This document shows, in pieces, positions 43,557 to 52,796 of a stretch of DNA of 64,000 nt (position 1 is the first letter of the stretch; every line of letters starts with the position of its first letter). Both the position numbers and the translations under genes were made by a program. The notes under the pieces are model-generated. The model had not been told where the DNA came from. It made no database searches and was given only the letters and a program-made list of their open reading frames with translations. This stretch comes from CAG-390 sp003523225 (lineage in GTDB: Bacteria > Bacillota > Clostridia > Oscillospirales > CAG-272), in the NCBI GenBank assembly GCA_902461815.1, contig CABPZE010000010.1:1-64000 (forward strand), given 5' to 3'.

Positions 43557-45635
43557 ATGCGCAAGCTCATTTCCATCCTTCTCTCAGCGCTTATGATCAT
43601 GTCCATTTGCGCTATGGGTATCAGCGCCACTCCCAATGCCGATGAAGTCGGCAAGGTTTCAGCGTCCTATGTCCCCGAGGGAACCGCGGTATCCTCCCTG
43701 GCGGGAGTTTCAGATCCTGCCGGCAATTATTATCTTACCGCTGACATCACACTTCCGATTACAATTCCCGTAACCTTTACCGGAACCATCGACGGCAACG
43801 GTCACACCATCACCATTTCCGCCCCCATGTTCAACGAGTTCAACGGCACACTCAAGAACGTGACCATCGCCGGATCCGTCGATTCGACCGGCGGAAGCGT
43901 TGCCGTACACACCGGCGCTGTCGCAGCGATCTCCACTGCCGGCGCTACCTTTGAAAACGTCAAGAACACCGCAACCGTAAAGGGTTGGGTACTTGACAAC
44001 GGCACCTCCGGAGCATACGGCGAGATCACCTCCCGTATCGGCACCGGCTCTCTCCTCGGAAACGCCACCGGCAACGTAACAGTAAAGAACTGCGCCAACG
44101 TCGCCGACATCAACGGCTATGCCGTCGGCGGTTTTGTCGGATACGTCGAAGGAGCCGATCCGGTCGTTTCCTTTGAAAACTGCCTCAACAGCGGTAAGAT
44201 CACCGACGAGGGCGCAGTAAAGGTAAGCAATAACGGCGCTCTCGGCGGCATGGTAGGTATCTGCAACAACACAAAGAACGTCAGCTTTATCGACTGCGAT
44301 AACACCGGCGTTATCCTCGGCACAAACGGCGGATACGACGCCTCCAACTGCCCTGCAGGAGGTCTTGTCGGCTACATCTACACCCCCAAGGACAGCACCG
44401 ACGCCGTGTGCGTCATGAAGAACTGCACCAACACCGCTGATGTTACCGGTTCAAACCAGGTAGGCGGTCTCGGCGGCGCTATTTACAGCACTCTCACCGC
44501 GGAAAACCTTGTAAACAAGGGCAACATCCTTTCCACAAACAACTACGCCGGCGGTATAATCTCCCGCAACGGCTGCGACCGTACCGATTACAAGGATACC
44601 GCATTCGTTATCGCATACTACAAGAATTGTGTAAACTACGGTGACGTAAAATCAAACGACCAGTACGCCGGCGGCGTTGCCGGATACATCAGCTGGGCAG
44701 TTGTCGCCGACAACTGCGTAAACTACGGTCATGTTGACTCCACCGCATCCGCAAAGACCGGTCATGCGGGCGGCGTTATCGCTCTCTCCCAGACCTCTGC
44801 TACCATCACGAACTGCTACAACTACGGCAAGGTCGAATGCTGCGCCGTCAAGAAAATTTCCGCCGGCGGAGTCATGGGCAGAGCCGCAAACAAGGGCGGA
44901 GCCGTGACCTTTGAGCGCTGCGGCAACTTCGGCGAGATCATCGGCAACGGCACGGGCGTCAACTACGGTCCCGGCGGTATCACCGGATACGCCTGGGGCG
45001 GCAACGGCACCACCGCGTTCCGTTACTGCTTCAACGCAGGTAAAGTCACCGCAACCGCCGCCGACAACTGCGCTGCCGGTATCGTGACCTACTTCAACAC
45101 CACAAACCCTGTTGTTTTCGAGTACAACTTCAATATCGGCGAAGTAACCACTGCCGCCGGCAGCACCGGATACTGCGCAGAGCTGTGGTACAACAAGTCC
45201 GTAACAGATCCGGATACTGCGTCCATTCACAACAACTACTACCTTGCCGGCGACGGTAAGATAGCGATCGTTCACGGCTCAGGCGACACACTTACCGCGC
45301 TTGAAAACGAAGCCGTTGCTTCCCCCGTTTCTGCAGATGACCTTGCCTCCGGTAAGTTCTGCTTCGATCTCAATGCAGCTATCAAGGCTGCCGACGCATC
45401 CGTCTCGGAAGATGTGTTCTATCAGCTCCTCGGCACCGACAAATGCCCGACCACAATAGCCTCGGCAAGCGCTGTTGTTGAGAAGAATGCCGACGGCAGC
45501 TTCCAGAACCCGAAGGCTCCCGTAGTCGATCCGACACCCACCGGTGACGCCATACACATGGTCGTTGCTGTAATGGGTATGGCTCTCGTTGCTTTCTTCG
45601 GAACTGCTTATGTCTCCAAGAAGGTACGCGCCTGA
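43557..45635 (+). CDS. Surface protein with GLUG-type repeats, paralog 2
   Basis: A 692-residue paralog of the previous gene. The first 25 residues and the 5' untranslated region are nearly identical at DNA level, and the DNA for EKNADGSFQNPKAPVVDPTPTGD near the C-terminus is also essentially identical. The repeats between differ in order, length and sequence. About eleven GLUG repeats (VGGFVGYVEG, YAGGVAGYIS, AGGVMGRAAN and others). It ends with a membrane helix and KKVRA. It starts 300 bp after paralog 1 from its own promoter. Confidence 0.85.
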   Translation: MRKLISILLSALMIMSICAMGISATPNADEVGKVSASYVPEGTAVSSLAGVSDPAGNYYLTADITLPITIPVTFTGTIDGNGHTITISAPMFNEFNGTLKNVTIAGSVDSTGGSVAVHTGAVAAISTAGATFENVKNTATVKGWVLDNGTSGAYGEITSRIGTGSLLGNATGNVTVKNCANVADINGYAVGGFVGYVEGADPVVSFENCLNSGKITDEGAVKVSNNGALGGMVGICNNTKNVSFIDCDNTGVILGTNGGYDASNCPAGGLVGYIYTPKDSTDAVCVMKNCTNTADVTGSNQVGGLGGAIYSTLTAENLVNKGNILSTNNYAGGIISRNGCDRTDYKDTAFVIAYYKNCVNYGDVKSNDQYAGGVAGYISWAVVADNCVNYGHVDSTASAKTGHAGGVIALSQTSATITNCYNYGKVECCAVKKISAGGVMGRAANKGGAVTFERCGNFGEIIGNGTGVNYGPGGITGYAWGGNGTTAFRYCFNAGKVTATAADNCAAGIVTYFNTTNPVVFEYNFNIGEVTTAAGSTGYCAELWYNKSVTDPDTASIHNNYYLAGDGKIAIVHGSGDTLTALENEAVASPVSADDLASGKFCFDLNAAIKAADASVSEDVFYQLLGTDKCPTTIASASAVVEKNADGSFQNPKAPVVDPTPTGDAIHMVVAVMGMALVAFFGTAYVSKKVRA

Positions 45636-45658
45636 TATGATCTGAAACAAAACCCAAC

Positions 45659-45690
45659 CGGGGCTGCTGCGCATATGCGCAGCAGCCCCG
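45659..45690. terminator. Perfect palindromic terminator between convergent genes
   Basis: A 32-bp perfect palindrome with arms CGGGGCTGCTGCGCAT, followed on the plus strand by GCGATTTTT. It ends GLUG gene 2 and may also serve mnmE from the other side. Confidence 0.8.
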
Positions 45691-45753
45691 GCGATTTTTA
45701 TGCCATATATATTCCGCTTTAAAATTTTATATTTTCCCCGTACCGCGTACCCC

Positions 45754-47151
45754 TTATTTACCGACGCAGAACTTGGCAAAAATTCCGTCAACCACCTCGG
45801 CGCAGACGCCTCTGCCGTCAATGGCGCGCAGTGAGGAAAGCGCCGACTCAAGGCTGATTCCGGCAACATCCGGGGAAAAGCCGACCGCAAGTGCCTCACG
45901 CGCCTCATCTATCGCCTGACGCGCCTCCTTAAGCGCCGCATACTGACGCTCATTCTGCACGACAGCGTCTGTCTCCGGGGACAGAGAGCTGTCAAGGAAG
46001 ATCCCAGCAACCATATTTGCAAGCTCCTCCATCCCCTCTCCGCTTTCAGCCGAGATAACGGCACGGTCGTCAAACCGGCTCCAAAGCTCCACTGCGGCGG
46101 GAACGGCACCGTTTACCCCATCGGTCAGATCCGACTTACCGAGAATGGCGATGACCCTGCCAAAGCCGCGCGCTGTAAGCTCGTCGGCAAGAGAATATTC
46201 GTCCGCATCCGGCTCGCGCGAGCCGTCGATCAGGAAAAGCACCAGCTCACTGCCGCGTATTCTCTCTCGCGCGCGGTCGATGCCTATCTTTTCCGCTTCG
46301 TCCTGTCCCTCGCGTATGCCCGCAGTGTCGGACAGCCGCAGCGTCACCCCGCCGAACGAAACGGTTTCGGTCAGAATATCGCGCGTAGTACCCTCAAAAG
46401 CGGTAACAATGGCGGAGTCCTCCCCCGTCATACGGTTGTAAAGCGTGCTTTTTCCTGCGTTGGTACGCCCGCAGATCGCCGTGGGTATCCCCTCGGCGAT
46501 CGCACGTCCGGTCGAATAGGTGGCGGCAAACCGCCCGGCACAGGCGCCGATATCCTCAAGACGTGCAATTACCTCGTCTGTCGACAGCTCGCCCAGATCC
46601 TCATCGGGAAAATCCACACGCGCGTAGATATCGCCGAGCACCTCGCTTATGCGCGAAGAAAGCTCCTCCGACGCGCGCGACACAACGCCGCTCATTCCTC
46701 CGCGCGCAAGCCTCAGCTGAGAGTCTGTACGCGCATCAAGCAGCATACCCAGCGACTCCGCCTCGGTAAGCGTCAGCTTGCCTGCCGCGTAAGCACGGCG
46801 GGTGAACTCTCCCGCCTCCGCCTGACGCGCACCTGCCGCCAGCGCAGCGCCCAGCACCGCTGCACTTACAAGCACACCGCCGTGACAGCTTATTTCCACA
46901 GTGTCCTCCCCGGTAAACGAGCGCGGCGCCCGGAAAAGCACCGCAAGCCCCGAATCCACCGACGCTCCGTCGTCTCCGACAATATCACCGAAGACCGCTG
47001 TTCGCTCTGTGTGTGCCGACAGCGGCTTTTTGCTTTTCGGGCGGAATATTCTGTCCCCGATATCGGCGGCTTCAGCCCCGCTGATGCGTATCAGCGCCAC
47101 GCCGCCTTTGCCGCGCGGAGTGGATATTGCGGCTATAGTATCAAATGACAT
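45754..47151 (-). CDS. mnmE: tRNA uridine-5-carboxymethylaminomethyl modification GTPase
   Basis: The 465-residue GTPase works with MnmG to modify the wobble uridine of several tRNAs. N-terminal folate-binding domain (TIAAISTPRGKGGVALIRISG), G domain with GRTNAGKST, DTAGIREGQDEAEKIGI, and the C-terminal CVGK cysteine motif. The G4 position reads LGKSDL instead of the usual NKxD, which is odd. ATG 47151 has AGGTGAT upstream; an ATG twelve bases earlier is less likely. Last gene of the rpmH-side cluster. Confidence 0.95.
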   Translation of the reverse strand: MSFDTIAAISTPRGKGGVALIRISGAEAADIGDRIFRPKSKKPLSAHTERTAVFGDIVGDDGASVDSGLAVLFRAPRSFTGEDTVEISCHGGVLVSAAVLGAALAAGARQAEAGEFTRRAYAAGKLTLTEAESLGMLLDARTDSQLRLARGGMSGVVSRASEELSSRISEVLGDIYARVDFPDEDLGELSTDEVIARLEDIGACAGRFAATYSTGRAIAEGIPTAICGRTNAGKSTLYNRMTGEDSAIVTAFEGTTRDILTETVSFGGVTLRLSDTAGIREGQDEAEKIGIDRARERIRGSELVLFLIDGSREPDADEYSLADELTARGFGRVIAILGKSDLTDGVNGAVPAAVELWSRFDDRAVISAESGEGMEELANMVAGIFLDSSLSPETDAVVQNERQYAALKEARQAIDEAREALAVGFSPDVAGISLESALSSLRAIDGRGVCAEVVDGIFAKFCVGK

Positions 47152-47251
47152 ACCGGATATCACCTCACCTGAAAATCATTCCGGGCGAACCGCCGCTGTG
47201 CGTCAGCCCGCCCGGAACCATCACATAAGCCGTTGACTGCGGCTTTCCCTG

Positions 47252-47932
47252 TCAGGAATTATTCTTTTCGTCCGCCGACTTGTCCTCAAGGAAGATAACT
47301 ATCTTGCGATTGTTGTCACTGCCGATGGAATTGGTCGATACACCCTCAATGCCCTGTATCTCCGAGTGAATGATACGGCGTTCATAGGGATTCATCGGCT
47401 CAAGCATAACGCTTCTCTTGTACTTCAGCACACGTTCTGCCTGACGGCGTGCCAGCGCGCGCAGAGTCTCCTCGCGCTTCTCGCGGTAGCCCTCGATATC
47501 AAGCGCGACCTTGATATATTCTCCCTTTTCGCTCTTTTCGCCGTTCTCGCCGATCTCGCGGCGGTTAGCGGCAAGCCCTGCAAGATACTGGAGCGCATCA
47601 AGAGTCTCGCCGTGATGCCCGATAAGCACGCCGGCGTCCTTGCCGCTGACCTCGATGATCAGCGCGCCGTTCTCTCCGTACTTTGTGCTGACCTCAGCCT
47701 CAATGCCCATATCCGCAATAATGGTTCTGATAAACTCCGCGGCGTTTTTCTCTCCGGCGGGTGTATATGAGGCAACGATTTCGGCGTCTGATGCGCCAAT
47801 GCCAAGGAAGCCCTTCTTAGGCTCTGCCGTCACGGTGTATTCCAGCTCCGAGGCAGAAACCCCCAGCTCCTGCGCCGCACGGGACAGTGCCTCATCAACT
47901 GTCTTGGCGCTTACTGTAATTTCCTTTTTCAT
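47252..47932 (-). CDS. jag: Jag/KhpB RNA-binding protein
   Basis: A 226-residue protein with the Jag N-terminal domain (residues 1-50, ending in KKGFLGIGASDAEI), a KH domain (about 70-150, GVLIGHHGETLDALQYL) and an R3H domain (about 165-226, LEPMNPYERRIIHSEIQ). It partners with KhpA to regulate RNA and cell division in Gram-positives. Position between yidC and mnmE is standard. Confidence 0.93.
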   Translation of the reverse strand: MKKEITVSAKTVDEALSRAAQELGVSASELEYTVTAEPKKGFLGIGASDAEIVASYTPAGEKNAAEFIRTIIADMGIEAEVSTKYGENGALIIEVSGKDAGVLIGHHGETLDALQYLAGLAANRREIGENGEKSEKGEYIKVALDIEGYREKREETLRALARRQAERVLKYKRSVMLEPMNPYERRIIHSEIQGIEGVSTNSIGSDNNRKIVIFLEDKSADEKNNS

Positions 47933-47973
47933 GAGATCAATATACCTCTCTTAACTTTTGCTGCATTACCGGA

Positions 47974-49233
47974 TCATTCCGGATCAGAATCATTTGGCGT
48001 GTCGCCTTTGTTTTCTTTATCGTTATCGCACGGCTTCTCCTCAGAGCGGCGTTTTTTACGGTCGTCATCCTTGAGGGGAGCTGTCTCCACTACCCCGGTC
48101 TTTGGCGCGGCGACCCGCTTTTCGGTATCAAAGCGATCGTCGTCCTCCGGCGGCACATAATCCTCGTCGTCGATGTGGAAAAGCGAATTGGGATTGCCCT
48201 TTCCCGCGTCAATATCGAGCTTGCGTACCTTTTCCTTACTTGCCGGCTTTCCGGCGTATTCACGCTCCGCCGCCTTGTAATCCTCCTCGGTGAAGGTGGG
48301 CAGCGGCATTACACGGCTGAGAATAAACTGCTTGAGCGTCCCCAGTATGCTTTTGAATATCCAGTATACTCCGATAGCGGCGGGAACGATAAAGGTGAAG
48401 TAGACCGACATAAGCGGCATTGTGATATCCATCACGTTATTGGAGCAGCCCATCTGCTGCTCGGTCTGACCGTTGGAGGGCTGATAGGTGAACTTTCTCG
48501 TCAGCTTCATGCTGAGGAAGTAAACGGCAAAGGTAAGCACCGGCACAAGCCACAGCCAGCTCGGCTGGGTGATGCGGGGCACATCGCCGAGGTTCAGTCC
48601 GAACATGCTGAAATCGGGAAGCCCGCGTTCCACGGCTCCCGTAAATTCCGCCATAGCCGAGGACGCGGTGGTGCCCACCGGCATAGAATAGCCGCCGTTG
48701 TTGACGAATGCCTCAAAGCCGGAGGTTATCTTGTCCCAGTTATCGCGTATGATATCAATAAGTCCTATCGTGCTGTTTGAGGTGGCGATCTCCATTCCGA
48801 GTCCGCCGGATTCCGTCGTTGCCGTAACGAACGCCTGAAGAGCCTTTATGGCTTCGGTGCCGACGCCCATGACGTAGTGAAGCGGGTTAATGACCACCTG
48901 ATACAGCGCTATGATAACGGGAAACTGAAGCAGCATCGGAAGGCAGCCCGACATCGGGTTGAAGTTTTCCTTCTGATACATTTCCTGAATTTCCTGCGTC
49001 ATCTTCTGCTGCGTCACCTTGTCGTTGCGACCCGCGTATTTTTTGCGGATAGCCATTTCCTTGGGACGCATACGCGCCTGATTTATTGAATTTTTCTGCT
49101 GTTTTATGCCTATCGGCAGAAGCAGCAGCTCAACGATGATAGCAAATATAAAAAGCGCTATCGTATAGCTGCCGGTTATTTTGTCGAGCCAGCCGAGGAA
49201 TTGGCCGATCCAACAAAGTAAGGTATCAATCAT
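47974..49233 (-). CDS. yidC: Membrane protein insertase YidC/OxaA
   Basis: A 419-residue insertase of the Gram-positive type. Five membrane helices, with the family core from about residue 20 (SYTIALFIFAIIVELLLLPI) and RMRPKEM, the hydrophilic-groove arginine region, QEMYQKENFNPMSGCLPMLLQFPVIIALYQVV, and PSWLWLVPVLT. The C-terminal tail of over 100 residues is charged and longer than average. No N-terminal lipobox. It follows yidD by 43 bp. Confidence 0.93.
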   Translation of the reverse strand: MIDTLLCWIGQFLGWLDKITGSYTIALFIFAIIVELLLLPIGIKQQKNSINQARMRPKEMAIRKKYAGRNDKVTQQKMTQEIQEMYQKENFNPMSGCLPMLLQFPVIIALYQVVINPLHYVMGVGTEAIKALQAFVTATTESGGLGMEIATSNSTIGLIDIIRDNWDKITSGFEAFVNNGGYSMPVGTTASSAMAEFTGAVERGLPDFSMFGLNLGDVPRITQPSWLWLVPVLTFAVYFLSMKLTRKFTYQPSNGQTEQQMGCSNNVMDITMPLMSVYFTFIVPAAIGVYWIFKSILGTLKQFILSRVMPLPTFTEEDYKAAEREYAGKPASKEKVRKLDIDAGKGNPNSLFHIDDEDYVPPEDDDRFDTEKRVAAPKTGVVETAPLKDDDRKKRRSEEKPCDNDKENKGDTPNDSDPE

Positions 49234-49276
49234 TTTGTGTTTCGCTTCACCGGAGTGAAGCCGTTCCTCTCATAAT

Positions 49277-49612
49277 TTAATTTTTGTCCTGTGCAGCTGT
49301 TCTTTCGTCGCCTGCAGGTCCGGCGTCCTCCGCCTCCCCGTCAAGCTCCGACAGTCTCCCCGCCGTTTCTATATTCCGTTTTTTGTTTGTAAAGCCATGC
49401 TCCGGGACCGGGTCGTAGCCTCCGGCGCAAAAAGGATTGCACCGAAGCACTCGCCATACCGTAAGCACCAGCCCTACAAAAAAGCCGCGTTTCTGAAACG
49501 CCTCAAGGGCGTAGGCTGAGCATGTAGGAGTAAACCTACAGCACGGTTTCCGCTTCAGCGGTGAGATGAATCGCTGATAAAGCCGGATGAGCCAGATACA
49601 GATATATTTCAT
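49277..49612 (-). CDS. yidD: Membrane protein insertion efficiency factor
   Basis: A 111-residue protein with the YidD signature CCRFTPTCSAYALEAFQKRG and CNPFCAGGYDPVP. The last 35 residues are a charged extension not found in short homologs. It overlaps nothing and lies 4 bp after rnpA. Known to help YidC-dependent insertion. Confidence 0.93.
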   Translation of the reverse strand: MKYICIWLIRLYQRFISPLKRKPCCRFTPTCSAYALEAFQKRGFFVGLVLTVWRVLRCNPFCAGGYDPVPEHGFTNKKRNIETAGRLSELDGEAEDAGPAGDERTAAQDKN

Positions 49613-49616
49613 TCCG

Positions 49617-50132
49617 TTACGTGTTCATGCCGGATCCATCGGCTTCCGTTTGTGTTTGTCCGCAGTTTCCCGCATCCGTCTGCCCCGCTGCTGTGGCGGA
49701 CGGTGGATCCTGCCGCTTACTGTGTGCTCCGGTTGAGTCTCCGCCTGCGCCGTCATAAAGCCCCGCCGTCCGGAAGGAACGGCAGAGGTCTGCCTTGACT
49801 TCACCGCAGGACGCCGAAAGGATAGTCTGACGTGCGGCAAGCACCACAAGGTTTCCTTGCCGGACTCCTCCATCGGAGTCGATCAGACGGTATGCCTCGC
49901 GCAAAAGCCGCTTGGCGCGGTTGCGCTCGACAGCGCTGCCCAGCTTTTTGCCGACAGTAAGTCCCAGACGGTTGCGCAGTCCGCGGCGCGGGTCAGCGCG
50001 TGCAATTTTTCCTGCGGCATAATCGCGCAGAACATAAACCGCCACGTACTTTCCCACTGCACGGCGTCCCTTGCGGTATGCCTTCTGGAAAAGGTGATTT
50101 TCACAGATCGCCGCATTCTTCAAATTAACCAC
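49617..50132 (-). CDS. rnpA: Ribonuclease P protein component
   Basis: The 171-residue protein subunit of RNase P. The signature is RNRAKRLLREAYR, preceded by GLTVGKKLGSAVE, with FQKAYRKGRRAVGKYVAVYVL at the N-terminus. The last 50 residues are a low-complexity Ser/Gly/Thr extension beyond the usual length of about 120. GTG or ATG start: ATG 50132 lacks a strong ribosome site. Unusually it is separated from rpmH by about 250 bp containing two hairpins and a tandem repeat. Confidence 0.92.
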   Translation of the reverse strand: MVNLKNAAICENHLFQKAYRKGRRAVGKYVAVYVLRDYAAGKIARADPRRGLRNRLGLTVGKKLGSAVERNRAKRLLREAYRLIDSDGGVRQGNLVVLAARQTILSASCGEVKADLCRSFRTAGLYDGAGGDSTGAHSKRQDPPSATAAGQTDAGNCGQTQTEADGSGMNT

Positions 50133-50172
50133 CGCCTGTTTTGATCTTCGGCATCTGCCGCAGAAAACTCCG

Positions 50173-50202
50173 CCGCCCGTTCGCTTCCATCTTCACGGGC
50201 GG
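50173..50202 (-). terminator. Second hairpin between rpmH and rnpA
   Basis: CCGCCCGT and ACGGGCGG pair; on the minus strand CGGAGTTTTCTG follows. Weak T-run, so its function as terminator is uncertain. Confidence 0.4.
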
Positions 50203-50211
50203 AAAACCGAT

Positions 50212-50274
<63 letters not shown>

Positions 50275-50286
50275 TGCCTTAAAAAA

Positions 50287-50325
50287 CCGGCGACCGACAG
50301 CAGCAAGTACAGTTTCGGTCGCCGG
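50287..50325 (-). terminator. Strong terminator after rpmH
   Basis: CCGGCGACCGA pairs with TCGGTCGCCGG around a 17-base loop; on the minus strand TTTTTT follows at once. It would end most rpmH transcripts before rnpA. Confidence 0.8.
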
Positions 50326-50381
50326 ATCCGGAAGCCGGACGCCCAAGGGCGCTCCTCCGGTTATTTGCTGATTCTGAAAAA

Positions 50382-50516
50382 TCAATAAGACAGCCGTTTT
50401 CTGCCTTTGGCACGTCTTCTTTTCAGTACGTTTCTTCCGTTCAGCGTTTTCATTCTCTTTCTGAAGCCGTGCTCCTTCTGACGCTGACGCTTTTTGGGCT
50501 GATAAGTTCTGAGCAT
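50382..50516 (-). CDS. rpmH: 50S ribosomal protein L34
   Basis: A 44-residue very basic protein: MLRTYQPKKRQRQKEHGF, then RMKTLNGRNVLKRRRAKGRKRLSY. This is the complete L34 pattern. ATG 50516 is preceded by GGGAGG. Its transcript appears to end at the strong hairpin 50287-50325, separating it from the rest of the usual rpmH-rnpA-yidD-yidC-jag-mnmE group. Confidence 0.96.
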   Translation of the reverse strand: MLRTYQPKKRQRQKEHGFRKRMKTLNGRNVLKRRRAKGRKRLSY

Positions 50517-50602
50517 TCTGTGCACCTCCCTCGAATGTGATATCCGGAAGCGTTAGTCGGATCCTGCGGGCGTTTTTCGCTCGACACACAATAACATTCT
50601 AT

Positions 50603-50632
50603 ATTATAATCTAAACTCATGCCCTTTGTCAA
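50603..50632 (-). promoter_or_regulatory. rpmH promoter
   Basis: TTGACA (50632-50627), 18-bp spacer, TATAAT (50608-50603) on the minus strand, about 85 bp from the start. The 433-bp gap 50517-50949 holds this and the rny promoter. No dnaA gene and no DnaA-box cluster are visible in it. Confidence 0.75.
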
Positions 50633-50802
50633 GGGAAAAATCGAAAATTTCACGGATTCGGAGCGAATTTTTGGTTATTTGCGGCTTGATCTGTCCTCTT
50701 GCCGTACAAAACGGCGGCTTCGACGCATAGCGAAAAAAGCATCCGTAACAGCAGAGCACAAACAATAAAATTCTTATTAACATAATATATTAAATTATTA
50801 TG

Positions 50803-50831
50803 TTGACAAGAAATCTTCTTTGTGGTACAAT
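50803..50831 (+). promoter_or_regulatory. rny promoter
   Basis: TTGACA (50803-50808), 17-bp spacer, TACAAT (50826-50831), about 120 bp before the start codon, divergent from rpmH. Confidence 0.75.
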
Positions 50832-50949
50832 AATAAATGTAAAAATGTACGCTCGCGCAGAGTGCCGGCATGCTTGCCGCCCGTTTGCGCATACGTAATT
50901 TTTATAAATATAATTTATGAAAGAAAAAAACAAAAGAAGGAGGTGCAAT

Positions 50950-52506
50950 ATGGGAGACACGATAATTGCAGCCATTGCCGCGGCTGCTGGTCTTCTCATC
51001 GGCGTCGCGGCGGGAATCTTTATCGGCATTTTGATCCGCAAGCGTGTCGCCGAAAAGAAGATCGGTTCAGCCGAGGAAGCGGCAAAGAAGATCGAAGCTG
51101 ACGCAAAGCTTACGGCAACCTATGAGACGAACCGGATGATAGTCGCGGCTCAGAAGGAGATCAACCAGCAGCGCAGCGACGCAGAGCATGAGATCAAGGA
51201 ACGCCGTGCCGAAATATCCCGTTCAGAACGCCGTCTTGCCGCCAAGGAAGAGACCCTTGACCGTAAGACCGAACAGCTTGACAAAAAGAATGAAACTCTT
51301 GACCGCAAGCTGAAGGAAAACGACGCGGTGCGCGAGCAGGTAAACGCCGCGCTTGCCGAACAGCAGAAACGGCTCGAGACAATTGCGGGATTGACGTCTG
51401 CGGAAGCCAAGAGTGAACTGATGGCAAATCTTGAATCCGAGGCAAAATACGAATTTGCCCAGAGAATGGATGAGCTTGAAGATCAGTTCAAGGAGGAAGC
51501 GGATACAAAAGCACGCAATCTCATCTCACTTGCCATTCAGCGCTGTGCCGCGGATCAGGTTGCCGAGGCAACCGTAACCGCCGTTCCGCTGCCCGGAGAA
51601 GAAATGAAAGGCAGGATCATCGGGCGCGAAGGCAGAAATATCCAGAAGCTCGAAACTCTCACCGGAGTTGAGCTTATCATCGACGATACCCCCGAGGCTA
51701 TCACACTTTCTGGATTTGACCCGGTAAGACGAGAGGTGGCGCGTATAGCGCTTGAAAAGCTGATCGCCGACGGGCGCATCCACCCCGCCAGGATCGAGGA
51801 AATGGTGGAAAAAGCCAAGCGTGAGGTAGAAGCCAGCATCAAGCAGGCAGGCGAACGCGCAACCTTTGAGGTTGGCGTACACGGGCTTAACCCCGAGCTT
51901 GTCAAGCTGCTCGGCAGACTCAGATACCGCACAAGCTACGGTCAGAACGTACTGAGGCACTCGGTCGAGGTCGCATTCCTCGCCGGAATAATGGCTGAGG
52001 AGCTGGGCGAGGACGCCGCAACCGCACGCCGCGCGGGACTTCTGCACGATATCGGCAAAGCGTTTCCTCACGATGTTGAGGGCACGCACGTTCAGATCGG
52101 CGTAAACGCCGCAAAGAAATTCAAGGAAAACCGCGAGGTCATTCACGCCATCGAGGCGCATCACAATGACGTTGAACCCACAACCATAATCGCCGTACTG
52201 GTACAGGCGGCAGACGCCATATCGGCGGCAAGGCCCGGAGCCAGACGCGAGGATCTTGAAAACTACATCAAGAGACTTGAAAAGCTGGAGGAGATCGCGG
52301 TCAGCTTCCCCGGAGTTGACAAGGCATATGCCATTCAGGCGGGACGTGAGATCCGCGTGATGGTTAAACCAGATGAGGTCAACGACGCGGGCATGAAGGT
52401 CATCGCCCGTGACATGGCAAAGAAGATCAAGGAAGAGGTCAAGTACCCCGGACAGATCAAGGTCAACCTTATCCGCGAGAGTCGCGCGGTGGATTACGCA
52501 AAGTAA
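50950..52506 (+). CDS. rny: Ribonuclease Y
   Basis: The 518-residue membrane-anchored endoribonuclease that starts mRNA turnover in Firmicutes. One N-terminal membrane helix (about 4-28), a long coiled coil to about residue 190, a KH domain (GRIIGREGRNIQ), and the HD domain with HDIGKA and VLVQAADAISAARPGARRE. Length normal. ATG 50950 is directly preceded by AGGAGGTGCAAT; an earlier in-frame ATG would include that site. Confidence 0.96.
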   Translation: MGDTIIAAIAAAAGLLIGVAAGIFIGILIRKRVAEKKIGSAEEAAKKIEADAKLTATYETNRMIVAAQKEINQQRSDAEHEIKERRAEISRSERRLAAKEETLDRKTEQLDKKNETLDRKLKENDAVREQVNAALAEQQKRLETIAGLTSAEAKSELMANLESEAKYEFAQRMDELEDQFKEEADTKARNLISLAIQRCAADQVAEATVTAVPLPGEEMKGRIIGREGRNIQKLETLTGVELIIDDTPEAITLSGFDPVRREVARIALEKLIADGRIHPARIEEMVEKAKREVEASIKQAGERATFEVGVHGLNPELVKLLGRLRYRTSYGQNVLRHSVEVAFLAGIMAEELGEDAATARRAGLLHDIGKAFPHDVEGTHVQIGVNAAKKFKENREVIHAIEAHHNDVEPTTIIAVLVQAADAISAARPGARREDLENYIKRLEKLEEIAVSFPGVDKAYAIQAGREIRVMVKPDEVNDAGMKVIARDMAKKIKEEVKYPGQIKVNLIRESRAVDYAK

Positions 52507-52653
52507 CCGGATTTACGGCTCGCTCAGGACTATTGTGATTTTACTCTCTACTCCCTCACGGGATTTGATATAGAATAAACATAAAACCCCTTGGGCAAAA
52601 AGCGGACGCCATCTTACCGCGGCGCTACGCATGAGTATAAATGATAATAGAGC

Positions 52654-52683
52654 GGGGCTGACGCGCAAAAGCGCGTCAGCCCC
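52654..52683 (+). terminator. Terminator after rny
   Basis: GGGGCTGACGCGC pairs with GCGCGTCAGCCCC around AAAA; GGAACTTTT follows. Confidence 0.75.
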
Positions 52684-52724
52684 GGAACTTTTATGCAATC
52701 AGCAAGGTGATTTTTATATCATAA

Positions 52725-52758
52725 ACCTGTGCGTCGCGCCAAAGCGCGACGCACAGGT
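52725..52758 (-). terminator. Hairpin after the MBL-fold gene
   Basis: ACCTGTGCGTCGCGC and GCGCGACGCACAGGT pair around CAAA. On the minus strand the hairpin is followed by TTATGATATAAAAA, not a clean T-run. Confidence 0.55.
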
Positions 52759-52796
52759 GTTGAGTTTCCCGTGATCCGCCGTGCGGCGGGCTGGAT

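Noticed and set aside
50517..50949. Replication origin
   Set aside because: No cluster of TTATCCACA-like boxes and no dnaA.
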